Assembly (NCBI GenBank): GCA_036172665.1
Contig: CM069875.1
Coordinates: 14,663,806-14,727,805, forward strand
Direction of reading: 5' to 3'
Origin: Prosopocoilus inquinatus
Lineage: Eukaryota > Arthropoda > Insecta > Coleoptera > Lucanidae
Length of the DNA stretch: 64,000 bases
In this document: piece after piece, positions 24,313 to 39,200 of the stretch
Numbering within the stretch: position 1 is the first letter of the stretch
Layout of the letters: each line of letters opens with the position of its first letter
Translations under genes and position numbers: made by a program
Notes under the pieces: model-generated
Databases searched by the model: none
Seen by the model: only the letters and a program-made list of their open reading frames with translations
What the model was told of the DNA's origin: nothing

Positions 24313-27299
24313 AGGATCGATTAGATACATCACAGGAACAACGCTAATGCGTGTTGTTTCGTTTAAAACTATTTCCAGCTTCTGGTGCGTCCGAGAACTT
24401 CGTATCTCACATCAAAGTTACTGGAGTCCATCGAAACGCCAAATAACATGATAGATGAGTAAGGATCGATTAGATACATCACAGGAACAACGCTAATGCG
24501 TGTTGTTTCGTTTAAAACTATTTCCAGCTTCTGCTGCGTTCGAGAACTTCGTATCTCACATCAGGGTTACTGGAGTCCATCCAAACGTCAAATAACATGA
24601 TAGATAAGTAAGGATCGATTAGATACATCACAGGAACAACGCTAATACGTGTTGTTTTGTTTAAAACTATTTCTAGCTTCAGCTGCGTCCGAGAACTTCG
24701 TATCTCACATCAAAGTTACTGGAGTCCATCGAAACGCCAAATAACATGACAGATGAGTAAGGATCGATTAGATACATCACAGGAACAACGCTAATGCGTG
24801 TTGTTTCGTTTAAAACTATTTCCAGCTTCTGCTGCGTCCGAAAATTTCGTATCTCACATCATAGTTACTGGAGTCCATCGAAACGTCAAATAACATAGTA
24901 GATAAGTAAGGATCGATTAGATACATCACTGGAACAACGCTAATACGTGTTGTTTCGTTCAAAACTATTTCCAGCTTCTGCTGCGTCCGAAATCTTTGTA
25001 TCTCACATCAGAGTTACTGGAGTCCATCCAAACGTCAAATAACATGATAGATGAGTAAGGATCGATTAGATACATCACAGGAACAACGCTAATACGTGTT
25101 GTTTCGTTTAAAACTATTTCCAGCTTCTGCTGCGTCCGAGAACGTCGTATCTCATATCAGAGTTACTGGAGTCCATCCAAACGTCAAATAACATGATAGA
25201 TGAGTAAGGATCGATTAGATACATCACAGGAACAACGCTAATACGTGTTGTTTCGTTCAAAACTATTTCCAGCTTCTGCTGCGTCCGAGAACTTTGTATC
25301 ATCACAGGAACAACGCTAATACGTGTTGTTTCGTTTAAAACTATTTCCAGCTTCTGCTGCGTCCGAGAACGTCGTATCTCACATCAGAGTTACTGGAGTT
25401 CATCCAAACGTCAAATAACATGATAGATAAGTAAGGTTCGATTAGATACATCACAGGAACAACGCTAATGCGTGTTGTTTCGTTTAAAACTATTTCCAGC
25501 TTCTGCTGCGTCCGAGAACTTCGTATCTCACATCAAAGTTACTGGAGTCCATCGAAACGCCAAATAACATGATAGATGAGTAAGGATCGATTAGATACAT
25601 CACAGGAACAACGCTAATGCGTGTTGTTTCGTTTAAAACTATTTCCAGCTTCTGCTGCGTTCGAGAACTTCGTATCTCACATCAGGGTTACTGGAGTCCA
25701 TCCAAACGTCAAATAACATGATAGATAAGTAAGGATCGATTAGATACATCACAGGAACAACGCTAATGCGTGTTGTTTCGTTTAAAACTATTTCCAGCTT
25801 CAGCTGCGTCCGAGAACTTCGTATCTCACATCAAAGTTACTGGAGTCCATCGAAACGCCAAATAACATGACAGATGAGTAAGGATCGATTAGATACATCA
25901 CAGGAACAACGCTAATGCGTGTTGTTTCGTTTAAAACTATTTCCAGCTTCTGCTGCGTTCGAGAACTTCGTATCTCACATCAGGGTTACTGGAGTCCATC
26001 CAAACGTCAAATAACATGATAGATAAGTAGGGATCGATTAGATACATCACAGGAACAACGCTAATACGTGTTGTTTTGTTTAAAACTATTTCTAGATTCA
26101 GCTGCGTACGAGAACTTCGTATCTCAGATCAGGGTTACTGGAGTCCATCCAAACGTCAAATAACATGATAGATAAGTAAGGATCGATTAGATACATCACA
26201 GGAACAACGCTAATGCGTGTTGTTTCGTTTAAAACTATTTCCAGCTTCTGCTGCGTTCGAGAACTTCGTATCTCACATAAGGGCTACTGGAGTCCATCCA
26301 AACGTCAAATAACATGATAGATAAGTAAGGATCGATTAGATACATCACAGGAATAACGCTAATGCGTGTTGTTTGGTTTAAAACTATTTCTAGCATCAGC
26401 TGCGTCCGAGAACTTCGTATCTCACATCAAAGTTACTGGAGTCCGTCGAAACGCCAAATAACATGATAGATGAGTAAGGATCGATTAGACACATCACAGG
26501 AACAACGCTAATGCGTGTTGTTTCGTTTAAAACTATTTCCAGCTTCTGCTGCGTTCGAGAACTTCGTATCTCACATAAGGGCTACTGGAGTCCATCCAAA
26601 CGTCAAATAACATGATAGATAAGTAAGGATCGATTAGATACATCACAGGAACAACGCTAATGCGTGTTGTTTCGTTTAAAACTATTTCCAGCTTCAGCTG
26701 CGTCCGAGAACTTCGTATCTCACATCAAAGTTACTGGAGTCCATCGAAACGCCAAATAACATGACAGATGAGTAAGGATCGATTAGATACATCACAGGAA
26801 CAACGCTAATGCGTGTTGTTTCGTTTAAAACTATTTACAGTTTCTGCTGCGTCCGAAAACTTTGTATCTCACATCAGAGTTACTGGAGTCCATCCAAACG
26901 TCAAATAACATGATAGATGAGTAAGGATCGATTAGATACATCACAGGAACAACGCTAATGCGTGTTGTTTCGTTTAAAACTATTTCTAGCATCAGCTGCG
27001 TCCGAGAACTTCGTATCTCACATCAAAGTTACTGGAGTCCATCGAAACGCCAAATAACATGATAGATGAGTAAGGATCGATTAGATACATCACAGGAACA
27101 ACGCTAATACGTGTTGTTTCGTTCAAAACTATTTCCAGCTTCTGCTGCGTCCGAGAACTTTGTATCATCACAGGAACAACGCTAATACGTGTTGTTTCGT
27201 TTAAAACTATTTCCAGCTTCTGCTGCGTCCGAGAACGTCGTATCTCACATCAGAGTTACTGGAGTCCATCCAAACGTCAAATAACATGATAGATAAGTA
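24313..27299 (+). repeat. Mosaic block, copy 2
   Basis: Partner of 20659-24014. It contains two fused monomers (25207 and 27073), while copy 1 has one. At 25207 the 5' part of the monomer equals the 21553 monomer, but the 71-bp deletion type follows. Copy 1 at that spot has an ordinary GAGAACTTCG end, so a crossover within a monomer changed one of them. Confidence 0.82.
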
Positions 27300-27448
27300 A
27301 GGTTCGATTAGATACATCACAGGAACAACGCTAATGCGTGTTGTTTCGTTTAAAACTATTTCCAGCTTCTGCTGCGTCCGAGAACTTCGTATCTCACATC
27401 AAAGTTACTGGAGTCCATCGAAACGCCAAATAACATGATAGATGAGTA
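27300..27448 (+). repeat. Linking monomer before 14-kb super-repeat
   Basis: A single 149-bp monomer starting AGGTTCGATTAG, as is common directly after fused units. It lies just outside the match between 27449-30059 and 41538-44893. Confidence 0.7.
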
Positions 27449-30059
27449 AGGATCGATTAGATACATCACAGGAACAACGCTAATGCGTGTTGTTTCGTTT
27501 AAAACTATTTCCAGCTTCTGCTGCGTTCGAGAACTTCGTATCTCACATCAGGGTTACTGGAGTAAATCCAAACGTCAAATAACATGATAGATAAGTAAGG
27601 TTCGATTAGATACATCACAGGAACAACGCTAATGCGTGTTGTTTCGTTTAAAACTATTTCCAGCTTCTGCTGCGTCCGAGAACTTCGTATCTCACATCAA
27701 AGTTACTGGAGTCCATCGAAACGCCAAATAACATGATAGATGAGTAAGGATCGATTAGATACATCACAGGAACAACGCTAATGCGTGTTGTTTCGTTTAA
27801 AACTATTTCCAGCTTCTGCTGCGTCCGAGAACGTCGTATCTCACATCAGAGTTACTGGAGTCCATCCAAACGTCAAATAACATGATAGATGAGTAAGGAT
27901 CGATTAGATACATCACAGGAACAACGCTAATACGTGTTGTTTCGTTTAAAACTATTTCCAGCTCCTGCTGCGTCCAAAAACTTCGTATCTCACATCAGAA
28001 TTACTAGAGTCCATCGAAACGTCAAATAACATGATAGATGAGTAAAGATCGATTAGATACATCAGAGGAACAACGCTAATGCGTGTTGTTTCGTTTAAAA
28101 CTATTTCCAGCTTCTGCTGCGTCCGAAAATTTCGTATCTCACATCAGAGTTACTGGAGTCCATCGAAACGTCAAATAACATAGTAGATAAGTAAGGATCG
28201 ATTAGATACATCACAGGAACAACGCTAATACGTGTTGTTTCGTTCAAAACTATTTCCAGCTTCTGCTGCGTCCGAGAACTTTGTATCATCACAGGAACAA
28301 CGCTAATACGTGTTGTTTCGTTTAAAACTATTTCCAGCTTCTGCTGCGTCCGAGAACGTCGTATCTCACATCAGAGTTACTGGAGTCCATCCAAACGTCA
28401 AATAACATGATAGATAAGTAAGGTTCGATTAGATACATCACAGGAACAACGCTAATGCGTGTTGTTTCGTTTAAAACTATTTCCAGCTTCTGCTGCGTCC
28501 GAGAACTTCGTATCTCACATCAAAGTTACTGGAGTCCATCGAAACGCCAAATAACATGATAGATGAGTAAGGATCGATTAGATACATCACAGGAACAACG
28601 CTAATGCGTGTTGTTTCGTTTAAAACTATTTCCAGCTTCTGCTGCGTTCGAGAACTTCGTATCTCACATCAGGGTTACTGGAGTCCATCCAAATGTCAAA
28701 TAACATGATAGATAAGTAAGGATCGATTAGATACATCACAGGAACAACGCTAATGCGTGTTGTTTCGTTTAAAACTATTTCCAGCTTCAGCTGCGTCCGA
28801 GAACTTCGTATCTCACATCAAAGTTACTGGAGTCCATCGAAACGCCAAATAACATGACAGATGAGTAAGGATCGATTAGATACATCACAGGAACAACGCT
28901 AATGCGTGTTGTTTCGTTTAAAACTATTTCCAGCTTCAGCTGCGTCCGAGAACTTCGTATGTCACATCAAAGTTACTGGAGTCCATCGAAACGCCAAATA
29001 ACATGACAGATGAGTAAGGATCGATTAGATACATCACAGGAACAACGCTAATGCGTGTTGTTTCGTTTAAAACTATTTACAGCTTCTGCTGCGTCCGAAA
29101 ACTTTGTATCTCACATCAGAGTTACTGGAGTCCATCCAAACGTCAAATAACATGATAGATGAGTAAGGATCGGTTAGATACATCACAGGAACAACGCTAA
29201 TGCGTGTTGTTTCGTTTAAAACTATTTCTAGCATCAGCTGCGTCCGAGAACTTCGTATCTCACATCAAAGTTACTGGAGTCCATCGAAACGCCAAATAAC
29301 ATGATAGATGAGTAAGGATCGATTAGATACATCACAGGAACAACGCTAATGCTTGTTGTTTCGTTTAAAACTATTTCCAGCTTCTGCTGCGTTCGAGAAC
29401 TTCGTATCTCACATCAGGGTTACTGGAGTCCATCCAAACGTCAAATAACATGATAGATAAGTAAGGATCGATTAGATACATCACAGGAACAACGCTAATG
29501 CGTGTTGTTTCGTTTAAAACTATTTCCAGCTTCAGCTGCGTCCGAGAACTTCGTATCTCACATCAAAGTTACTGGAGTCCATCGAAACGCCAAATAACAT
29601 GACAGATGAGTAAAGATCGATTAGATACATCACAGGAACAACGCTAATGCGTGTTGTTTCGTTTAAAACTATTTACAGCTTCTGCTGCGTCCGAAAACTT
29701 TGTATCTCACATCAGAGTTACTGGAGTCCATCCAAACGTCAAATAACATGATAGATGAGTAAGGATCGATTAGATACATCACAGGAACAACGCTAATGCG
29801 TGTTGTTTCGTTTAAAACTATTTCTAGCATCAGCTGCGTCCGAGAACTTCGTATCTCACATCAAAGTTACTGGAGTCCATCGAAATGCCAAATAACATGA
29901 TAGATGAGTAAGGATCGATTAGATACATCACAGGAACAACGCTAATGCGTGTTGTTTCGTTTAAAACTATTTCCAGCTTCTGCTGCGTTCGAGAACTTCG
30001 TATCTCACATCAGGGTTACTGGAGTCCATCCAAACGTCAAATAACATGATAGATAAGTA
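27449..30059 (+). repeat. Flanking segment, left copy (start of ~14.1-kb super-repeat)
   Basis: Matches 41538-44893 at +14,089 and, after a five-monomer difference, at +14,834. Shared rare markers are CATCAGAGGAAC (about 28062 and 42151), AAATGTC (28691 and 42780) and the AAAGATCG with ACAGCTTC monomer (29613 and 44447). It includes a CTCCTGCTGCGTCC with ACTAGAG monomer like those of the 3207-bp HOR, and a fused monomer at 28194-28420. A private change is GAGTAAATCC near 27561. Confidence 0.88.
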
Positions 30060-30953
30060 AGGATCGATTAGATACATCACAGGAACAACGCTAATGCGTG
30101 TTGTTTCGTTTAAAACTATTTCCAGCTTCAGCTGCGTCCGAGAACTTCGTATCTCACATCAAAGTTACTGGAGTCCATCGAAACGCCAAATAACATGACA
30201 GATGAGTAAGGATCGATTAGATACATCACAGGAACAACGCTAATGCGTGTTGTTTCGTTTAAAACTATTTCCAGCTTCAGCTGCGTCCGAGAACTTCGTA
30301 TCTCACATCAAAGTTACTGGAGTCCATCGAAACGCCAAATAACATGACAGATGAGTAAGGATCGATTAGATACATCACAGGAACAACGCTAATGCGTGTT
30401 GTTTCGTTTAAAACTATTTCCAGCTTCTGCTGCGTTCGAGAACTTCGTATCTCACATCAGGGTTACTGGAGTCCATCCAAACGTCAAATAACATGATAGA
30501 TAAGTAAGGATCGATTAGATACATCACAGGAACAACGCTAATGCGTGTTGTTTCGTTTAAAACTATTTCTAGCATCAGCTGCGTCCGAGAACTTCGTATC
30601 TCACATCAAAGTTACTGGAGTCCATCGAAACGCCAAATAACATGATAGATAAGTAAGGATCGATTAGATACATCACAGGAACAACGCTAATGCGTGTTGT
30701 TTCGTTTAAAACTATTTCCAGCTTCTGCTGCGTTCGAGAACTTCGTATCTCACATCAGGGTTACTGGAGTCCATCCAAACGTCAAATAACATGATAGATA
30801 AGTAAGGATCGATTAGATACATCACAGGAACAACGCTAATACGTGTTGTTTTGTTTAAAACTATTTCTAGCTTCAGCTGCGTACGAGAACTTCGTATCTC
30901 ACATCAGGGTTACTGGAGTCCATCCAAACGTCAAATAACATGATAGATAAGTA
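30060..30953 (+). repeat. Six monomers linking flank to 5292-bp HOR
   Basis: Ordinary 149-bp monomers alternating CAAAG and CAGGG types. The last (30805-30953) is a GTTTTGTTT, CTAGCTTCAG, GTACG type also found near 33714 and 39006 inside the 5292-bp units. They have no counterpart after the right-hand flank copy. Confidence 0.75.
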
Positions 30954-33900
30954 AGGATCGATTAGATACATCACAGGAACAACGCTAATGCGTGTTGTTT
31001 CGTTTAAAACTATTTCCAGCTTCTGCTGCGTTCGAGAACTTCGTATCTCACATAAGGGCTACTGGAGTCCATCCAAACGTCAAATAACATGATAGATAAG
31101 TAAGGATCGATTAGATACATCACAGGAATAACGCTAATGCGTGTTGTTTGGTTTAAAACTATTTCTAGCATCAGCTGCGTCCGAGAACTTCGTATCTCAC
31201 ATCAAAGTTACTGGAGTCCATCGAAACGCCAAATAACATGATAGATGAGTAAGGATCGATTAGATACATCACAGGAACAACGCTAATACGTGTTGTTTCG
31301 TTCAAAACTATTTCCAGCTTCTGCTGCGTCCGAGAACTTTGTATCATCACAGGAACAACGCTAATACGTGTTGTTTCGTTTAAAACTATTTCCAGCTTCT
31401 GCTGCGTCCGAGAACGTCGTATCTCACATCAGAGTTACTGGAGTCCATCCAAACGTCAAATAACATGATAGATAAGTAAGGTTCGATTAGATACATCACA
31501 GGAACAACGCTAATGCGTGTTGTTTCGTTTAAAACTATTTCCAGCTTCTGCTGCGTCCGAGAACTTCGTATCTCACATCAAGGTTACTGGAGTCCATCGA
31601 AACGCCAAATAACATGATAGATGAGTAAGGATCGATTAGATACATCACAGGAACAACGCTAATACGTGTTGTTTCGTTTAAAACTATTTCCAGCTTCTGC
31701 TGCGTCCGAGAACGTCGTATCTCACATCAGAGTTACTGGAGTCCATCCAAACGTCAAATAACATGATAGATGAGTAAAGATCGATTAGATACATCACAGG
31801 AACAACGCTAATGCGTGTTGTTTCGTTTAAAACTATTTCCAGCTTCAGCTGCGTCCGAGAACTTCGTATCTCACATCAAAGTTACTGGAGTCCATCGAAA
31901 CGCCAAATAACATGACAGATGAGTAAAGATCGATTAGATACATCACAGGAACAACGCTAATGCGTGTTGTTTCGTTTAAAACTATTTACAGCTTCTGCTG
32001 CGTCCGAAAACTTTGTATCTCACATCAGAGTTACTGGAGTCCATCCAAACGTCAAATAACATGATAGATGAGTAAGGATCGATTAGATACATCACAGGAA
32101 CAACGCTAATGCGTGTTGTTTCGTTTAAAACTATTTCTAGCATCAGCTGCGTCCGAGAACTTCGTATCTCACATCAAAGTTACTGGAGTCCATCGAAACG
32201 CCAAATAACATGATAGATGAGTAAGGATCGATTAGATACATCACAGGAACAACGCTAATGCGTGTTGTTTCGTTTAAAACTATTTCCAGCTTCTGCTGCG
32301 TTCGAGAACTTCGTATCTCACATCAGGGTTACTGGAGTCCATCCAAACGTCAAATAACATGATAGATAAGTAAGGATCGATTAGATACATCACAGGAACA
32401 ACGCTAATGCGTGTTGTTTCGTTTAAAACTATTTCCAGCTTCAGCTGCGTCCGAGAACTTCGTATCTCACATCAAAGTTACTGGAGTCCATCGAAACGCC
32501 AAATAACATGACAGATGAGTAAGGATCGATTAGATACATCACAGGAACAACGCTAATGCGTGTTGTTTCGTTTAAAACTATTTCCAGCTTCAGCTGCGTC
32601 CGAGAACTTCGTATCTCACATCAAAGTTACTGGAGTCCATCGAAACGCCAAATAACATGACAGATGAGTAAGGATCGATTAGATACATCACAGGAACAAC
32701 GCTAATGCGTGTTGTTTCGTTTAAAACTATTTACAGCTTCTGCTGCGTCCGAAAACTTTGTATCTCACATCAGAGTTACTGGAGTCCATCCAAACGTCAA
32801 ATAACATGATAGATGAGTAAGGATCGATTAGATACATCACAGGAACAACGCTAATGCGTGTTGTTTCGTTTAAAACTATTTCTAGCATCAGCTGCGTCCG
32901 AGAACTTCGTATCTCACATCAAAGTTACTGGAGTCCATCGAAACGCCAAATAACATGATAGATGAGTAAGGATCGATTAGATACATCACAGGAACAACGC
33001 TAATGCGTGTTGTTTCGTTTAAAACTATTTCCAGCTTCTGCTGCGTTCGAGAACTTCGTATCTCACATCAGGATTACTGGAGTCCATCCAAACGACAAAT
33101 AACATGATAGATAAGTAAGGATCGATTAGATACATCACAGGAACAACGCTAATGCGTGTTGTTTCGTTTAAAACTATTTCCAGCTTCAGCTGCGTCCGAG
33201 AACTTCGTATCTCACATCAAAGTTACTGGAGTCCATCGAAACGCCAAATAACATGACAGATGAGTAAAGATCGATTAGATACATCACAGGAACAACGCTA
33301 ATGCGTGTTGTTTCGTTTAAAACTATTTACAGCTTCTGCTGCGTCCGAAAACTTTGTATCTCACATCAGAGTTACTGGAGTACATCCAAACGTCAAATAA
33401 CATGATAGATGAGTAAGGATCGATTAGATACATCACAGGAACAACGCCAATGCGTGTTGTTTAGTTTAAAACTATTTCTAGCATCAGCTGCGTCCGAGAA
33501 CTTCGTATCTCACATCAAAGTTACTGGAGTCCATCGAAACGCCAAATAACATGATAGATGAGTAAGGATCGATTAGATACATCACAGGAACAACGCTAAT
33601 GCGTGTTGTTTCGTTTAAAATTATTTCCAGCTTCTGCTGCGTTCGAGAACTTCGTATCTCACATCAGGGTTACTGGAGTCCATCCAAACGTCAAATAACA
33701 TGATAGATAAGTAAAGATCGATTAGATACATCACAGGAACAACGCTAATACGTGTTGTTTTGTTTAAAACTATTTCTAGCTTCAGCTGCGTACGAGAACT
33801 TCGTATCTCACATCAGGGTTACTGGAGTCCATCCAAACGTCAAATAACATGATAGATAAGTAAGGATCGATTAGATACATCACAGGAACAACGCTAATGC

Positions 33901-36245
33901 GTGTTGTTTCGTTTAAAACTATTTCCAGCTTCTGCTGCGTTCGAGAACTTCGTATCTCACATAAGGGCTACTGGAGTCCATCCAAACGTCAAATAACATG
34001 ATAGATAAGTAAGGATCGATTAGATACATCACAGGAATAACGCTAATGCGTGTTGTTTGGTTTAAAACTATTTCTAGCATCAGCTGCGTCCGAGAACTTC
34101 GTATCTCACATCAAAGTTACTGGAGTCCATCGAAACGCCAAATAACATGATAGATGAGTAAGGATCGATTAGACACATCACAGGAACAACGCTAATGCGT
34201 GTTGTTTCGTTTAAAACTATTTCCAGCTTCTGCTGCGTTCGAGAACTTCGTATCTCACATAAGGGCTTCTGGAGTCCATCCAAACGTCAAATAACATGAT
34301 AGATAAGTAAGGATCGATTAGATACATCACAGGAACAACGCTAATGCGTGTTGTTTCGTTTAAAACTATTTCCAGCTTCTGCTGCGTCCGAGAACTTCGT
34401 ATCTCACATCAGGGTTACTGGAGTCCATCCAAACGCCAAATAACATGATAGATGAGTAAGGATCGATTAGACACATCACAGGAACAACGCTAATGCGTGT
34501 TGTTTCGTTTAAAACTATTTCCAGCTTCTGCTGCGTTCGAGAACTTCGTATCTCACATCAGGGCTACTGGAGTCCATCCAAACGTCAAATAACATGATAG
34601 ATAAGTAAGGATCGATTAGATACATCACAGGAACAACGCTAATGCGTGTTGTTTCGTTTAAAACTATTTCTAGCTTCAGCTGCGTCCGAAAATTTCGTAT
34701 CTCACATCATAGTTACTGGAGTCCATCGAAATGTCAAATAACATAGTAGATAAGTAAGGATCGATTAGATACATCACTGGAACAACGCTAATACGTGTTG
34801 TTTCGTTCAAAACTATTTCCAGCTTCTGCTGCGTCCGAAATCTTTGTATCTCACATCAGAGTTACTGGAGTCCATCCAAACGTCAAATAACATGATAGAT
34901 GAGTAAGGATCGATTAGATACATCACAGGAACAACGCTAATACGTGTTGTTTCGTTTAAAACTATTTCCAGCTTCTGCTGCGTCCGAGAACGTCGTATCT
35001 CACATCAGAGTTACTGGAGTCCATCCAAACGTCAAATAACATGATAGATGAGTAAGGATCGATTAGATACATCACAGGAACAACGCTAATACGTGTTGTT
35101 TCGTTTAAAACTATTTCCAGCTCCTGCTGCGTCCAAAAACTTCGTATCTCACATCAGAATTACTAGAGTCCATCGAAACGTCAAATAACATGATAGATGA
35201 GTAAAGATCGATTAGATACATCACAGGAACAACGCTAATGCGTGTGTTTCGTTTAAAACTATTTCCAGCTTCTGCTGCGTCCGAAAATTTCGTATCTCAC
35301 ATCAGAGTTACTGGAGTCCATCGAAACGTCAAATAACATAGTAGATAAGTAAGGATCGATTAGATACATCACAGGAACAACGCTAATACGTGTTGTTTCG
35401 TTCAAAACTATTTCCAGCTTCTGCTGCGTCCGAGAACTTCGTATCTCACATCAGGGTTACTGAAGTCCATCCAAACGTCAAATAACATGATAGATAAGTA
35501 AGGATCGATTAGATACATCACAGGAACAACGCTAATGCGTGTTGTTTCGTTTAAAACTATTTCCAGCTTCTGCTGCGTTCGAGAACTTCGTATCTCACAT
35601 CAGGGTTACTGGAGTCCATCCAAACGTCAAATAACATGATAGATAAGTAAGGATCGATTAGATACATCACAGGAACAACGCTAATGCGTGTTGTTTCGTT
35701 TAAAACTATTTCCAGCTTCTGCTGCGTTCGAGAACTTCGTATCTCACATCAGGGTTACTGGAGTCCATCCAAACGTCAAATAACATGATAGATAAGTAAG
35801 GATCGATTAGATACATCACAGGAACAACGCTAATGCGTGTTGTTTCGTTTAAAACTATTTCCAGCTTCAGCTGCGTCCGAGAACTTCGTATCTCACATCA
35901 AAGTTACTGGAGTCCATCGAAACGCCAAATAACATGATAGATGAGTAAGGATCGATTAGATACATCACAGGAACAACGCTAATGCGTGTTGTTTCGTTTA
36001 AAACTATTTCCAGCTTCTGCTGCGTTCGAGAACTTCGTATCTCACATCAGGGTTACTGGAGTCCATCCAAACGTCAAATAACATGATAGATAAGTAAGGA
36101 TCGATTAGATACATCACAGGAACAACGCTAATGCGTGTTGTTTCGTTTAAAACTATTTCCAGCTTCAGCTGCGTCCGAGAACATCGTATCTCACATCAAA
36201 GTTACTGGAGTCCATCGAAACGCCAAATAACATGATAGATGAGTA
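30954..36245 (+). repeat. 5292-bp HOR, unit 1
   Basis: Thirty-three 149-bp monomers, one 148-bp and one 227-bp fused monomer. Markers found again at +5292 are CACATAAGGG (31049), GGAATAACG with TTTGGTTT (31127), TTTAGTTTAAA (33460), GGGCTTCTGG (34264) and the one-base deletion GCGTGTGTTTCG (35240). Private differences from unit 2 that I saw are AAAGATCG at 31777, GAGTACATCC near 33380 and AAAATTATTT near 33618. Confidence 0.95.
35204..35351 (+). repeat. 148-bp monomer with one-base deletion
   Basis: GCGTGTTGTTTCG has lost one T to become GCGTGTGTTTCG in the right arm of the inverted repeat. The same change is in 40496-40643, so it predates the 5292-bp duplication. It is a simple tag for this HOR. 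Confidence 0.93.
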
Positions 36246-39200
36246 AGGATCGATTAGATACATCACAGGAACAACGCTAATGCGTGTTGTTTCGTTTAAA
36301 ACTATTTCCAGCTTCTGCTGCGTTCGAGAACTTCGTATCTCACATAAGGGCTACTGGAGTCCATCCAAACGTCAAATAACATGATAGATAAGTAAGGATC
36401 GATTAGATACATCACAGGAATAACGCTAATGCGTGTTGTTTGGTTTAAAACTATTTCTAGCATCAGCTGCGTCCGAGAACTTCGTATCTCACATCAAAGT
36501 TACTGGAGTCCATCGAAACGCCAAATAACATGATAGATGAGTAAGGATCGATTAGATACATCACAGGAACAACGCTAATACGTGTTGTTTCGTTCAAAAC
36601 TATTTCCAGCTTCTGCTGCGTCCGAGAACTTTGTATCATCACAGGAACAACGCTAATACGTGTTGTTTCGTTTAAAACTATTTCCAGCTTCTGCTGCGTC
36701 CGAGAACGTCGTATCTCACATCAGAGTTACTGGAGTCCATCCAAACGTCAAATAACATGATAGATAAGTAAGGTTCGATTAGATACATCACAGGAACAAC
36801 GCTAATGCGTGTTGTTTCGTTTAAAACTATTTCCAGCTTCTGCTGCGTCCGAGAACTTCGTATCTCACATCAAGGTTACTGGAGTCCATCGAAACGCCAA
36901 ATAACATGATAGATGAGTAAGGATCGATTAGATACATCACAGGAACAACGCTAATACGTGTTGTTTCGTTTAAAACTATTTCCAGCTTCTGCTGCGTCCG
37001 AGAACGTCGTATCTCACATCAGAGTTACTGGAGTCCATCCAAACGTCAAATAACATGATAGATGAGTAAGGATCGATTAGATACATCACAGGAACAACGC
37101 TAATGCGTGTTGTTTCGTTTAAAACTATTTCCAGCTTCAGCTGCGTCCGAGAACTTCGTATCTCACATCAAAGTTACTGGAGTCCATCGAAACGCCAAAT
37201 AACATGACAGATGAGTAAAGATCGATTAGATACATCACAGGAACAACGCTAATGCGTGTTGTTTCGTTTAAAACTATTTACAGCTTCTGCTGCGTCCGAA
37301 AACTTTGTATCTCACATCAGAGTTACTGGAGTCCATCCAAACGTCAAATAACATGATAGATGAGTAAGGATCGATTAGATACATCACAGGAACAACGCTA
37401 ATGCGTGTTGTTTCGTTTAAAACTATTTCTAGCATCAGCTGCGTCCGAGAACTTCGTATCTCACATCAAAGTTACTGGAGTCCATCGAAACGCCAAATAA
37501 CATGATAGATGAGTAAGGATCGATTAGATACATCACAGGAACAACGCTAATGCGTGTTGTTTCGTTTAAAACTATTTCCAGCTTCTGCTGCGTTCGAGAA
37601 CTTCGTATCTCACATCAGGGTTACTGGAGTCCATCCAAACGTCAAATAACATGATAGATAAGTAAGGATCGATTAGATACATCACAGGAACAACGCTAAT
37701 GCGTGTTGTTTCGTTTAAAACTATTTCCAGCTTCAGCTGCGTCCGAGAACTTCGTATCTCACATCAAAGTTACTGGAGTCCATCGAAACGCCAAATAACA
37801 TGACAGATGAGTAAGGATCGATTAGATACATCACAGGAACAACGCTAATGCGTGTTGTTTCGTTTAAAACTATTTCCAGCTTCAGCTGCGTCCGAGAACT
37901 TCGTATCTCACATCAAAGTTACTGGAGTCCATCGAAACGCCAAATAACATGACAGATGAGTAAGGATCGATTAGATACATCACAGGAACAACGCTAATGC
38001 GTGTTGTTTCGTTTAAAACTATTTACAGCTTCTGCTGCGTCCGAAAACTTTGTATCTCACATCAGAGTTACTGGAGTCCATCCAAACGTCAAATAACATG
38101 ATAGATGAGTAAGGATCGATTAGATACATCACAGGAACAACGCTAATGCGTGTTGTTTCGTTTAAAACTATTTCTAGCATCAGCTGCGTCCGAGAACTTC
38201 GTATCTCACATCAAAGTTACTGGAGTCCATCGAAACGCCAAATGACATGATAGATGAGTAAGGATCGATTAGATACATCACAGGAACAACGCTAATGCGT
38301 GTTGTTTCGTTTAAAACTATTTCCAGCTTCTGCTGCGTTCGAGAACTTCGTATCTCACATCAGGATTACTGGAGTCCATCCAAACGACAAATAACATGAT
38401 AGATAAGTAAGGATCGATTAGATACATCACAGGAACAACGCTAATGCGTGTTGTTTCGTTTAAAACTATTTCCAGCTTCAGCTGCGTCCGAGAACTTCGT
38501 ATCTCACATCAAAGTTACTGGAGTCCATCGAAACGCCAAATAACATGACAGATGAGTAAAGATCGATTAGATACATCACAGGAACAACGCTAATGCGTGT
38601 TGTTTCGTTTAAAACTATTTACAGCTTCTGCTGCGTCCGAAAACTTTGTATCTCACATCAGAGTTACTGGAGTCCATCCAAACGTCAAATAACATGATAG
38701 ATGAGTAAGGATCGATTAGATACATCACAGGAACAACGCCAATGCGTGTTGTTTAGTTTAAAACTATTTCTAGCATCAGCTGCGTCCGAGAACTTCGTAT
38801 CTCACATCAAAGTTACTGGAGTCCATCGAAACGCCAAATAACATGATAGATGAGTAAGGATCGATTAGATACATCACAGGAACAACGCTAATGCGTGTTG
38901 TTTCGTTTAAAACTATTTCCAGCTTCTGCTGCGTTCGAGAACTTCGTATCTCACATCAGGGTTACTGGAGTCCATCCAAACGTCAAATAACATGATAGAT
39001 AAGTAAAGATCGATTAGATACATCACAGGAACAACGCTAATACGTGTTGTTTTGTTTAAAACTATTTCTAGCTTCAGCTGCGTACGAGAACTTCGTATCT
39101 CACATCAGGGTTACTGGAGTCCATCCAAACGTCAAATAACATGATAGATAAGTAAGGATCGATTAGATACATCACAGGAACAACGCTAATGCGTGTTGTT

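Noticed and set aside
34080..34283. Minus-strand open reading frames of 63-67 codons repeated through the window as possible small genes
   Set aside because: They lie wholly inside satellite monomers, appear only next to 71-bp deletions or a stop-removing substitution, and show no ribosome-binding, promoter or domain evidence.
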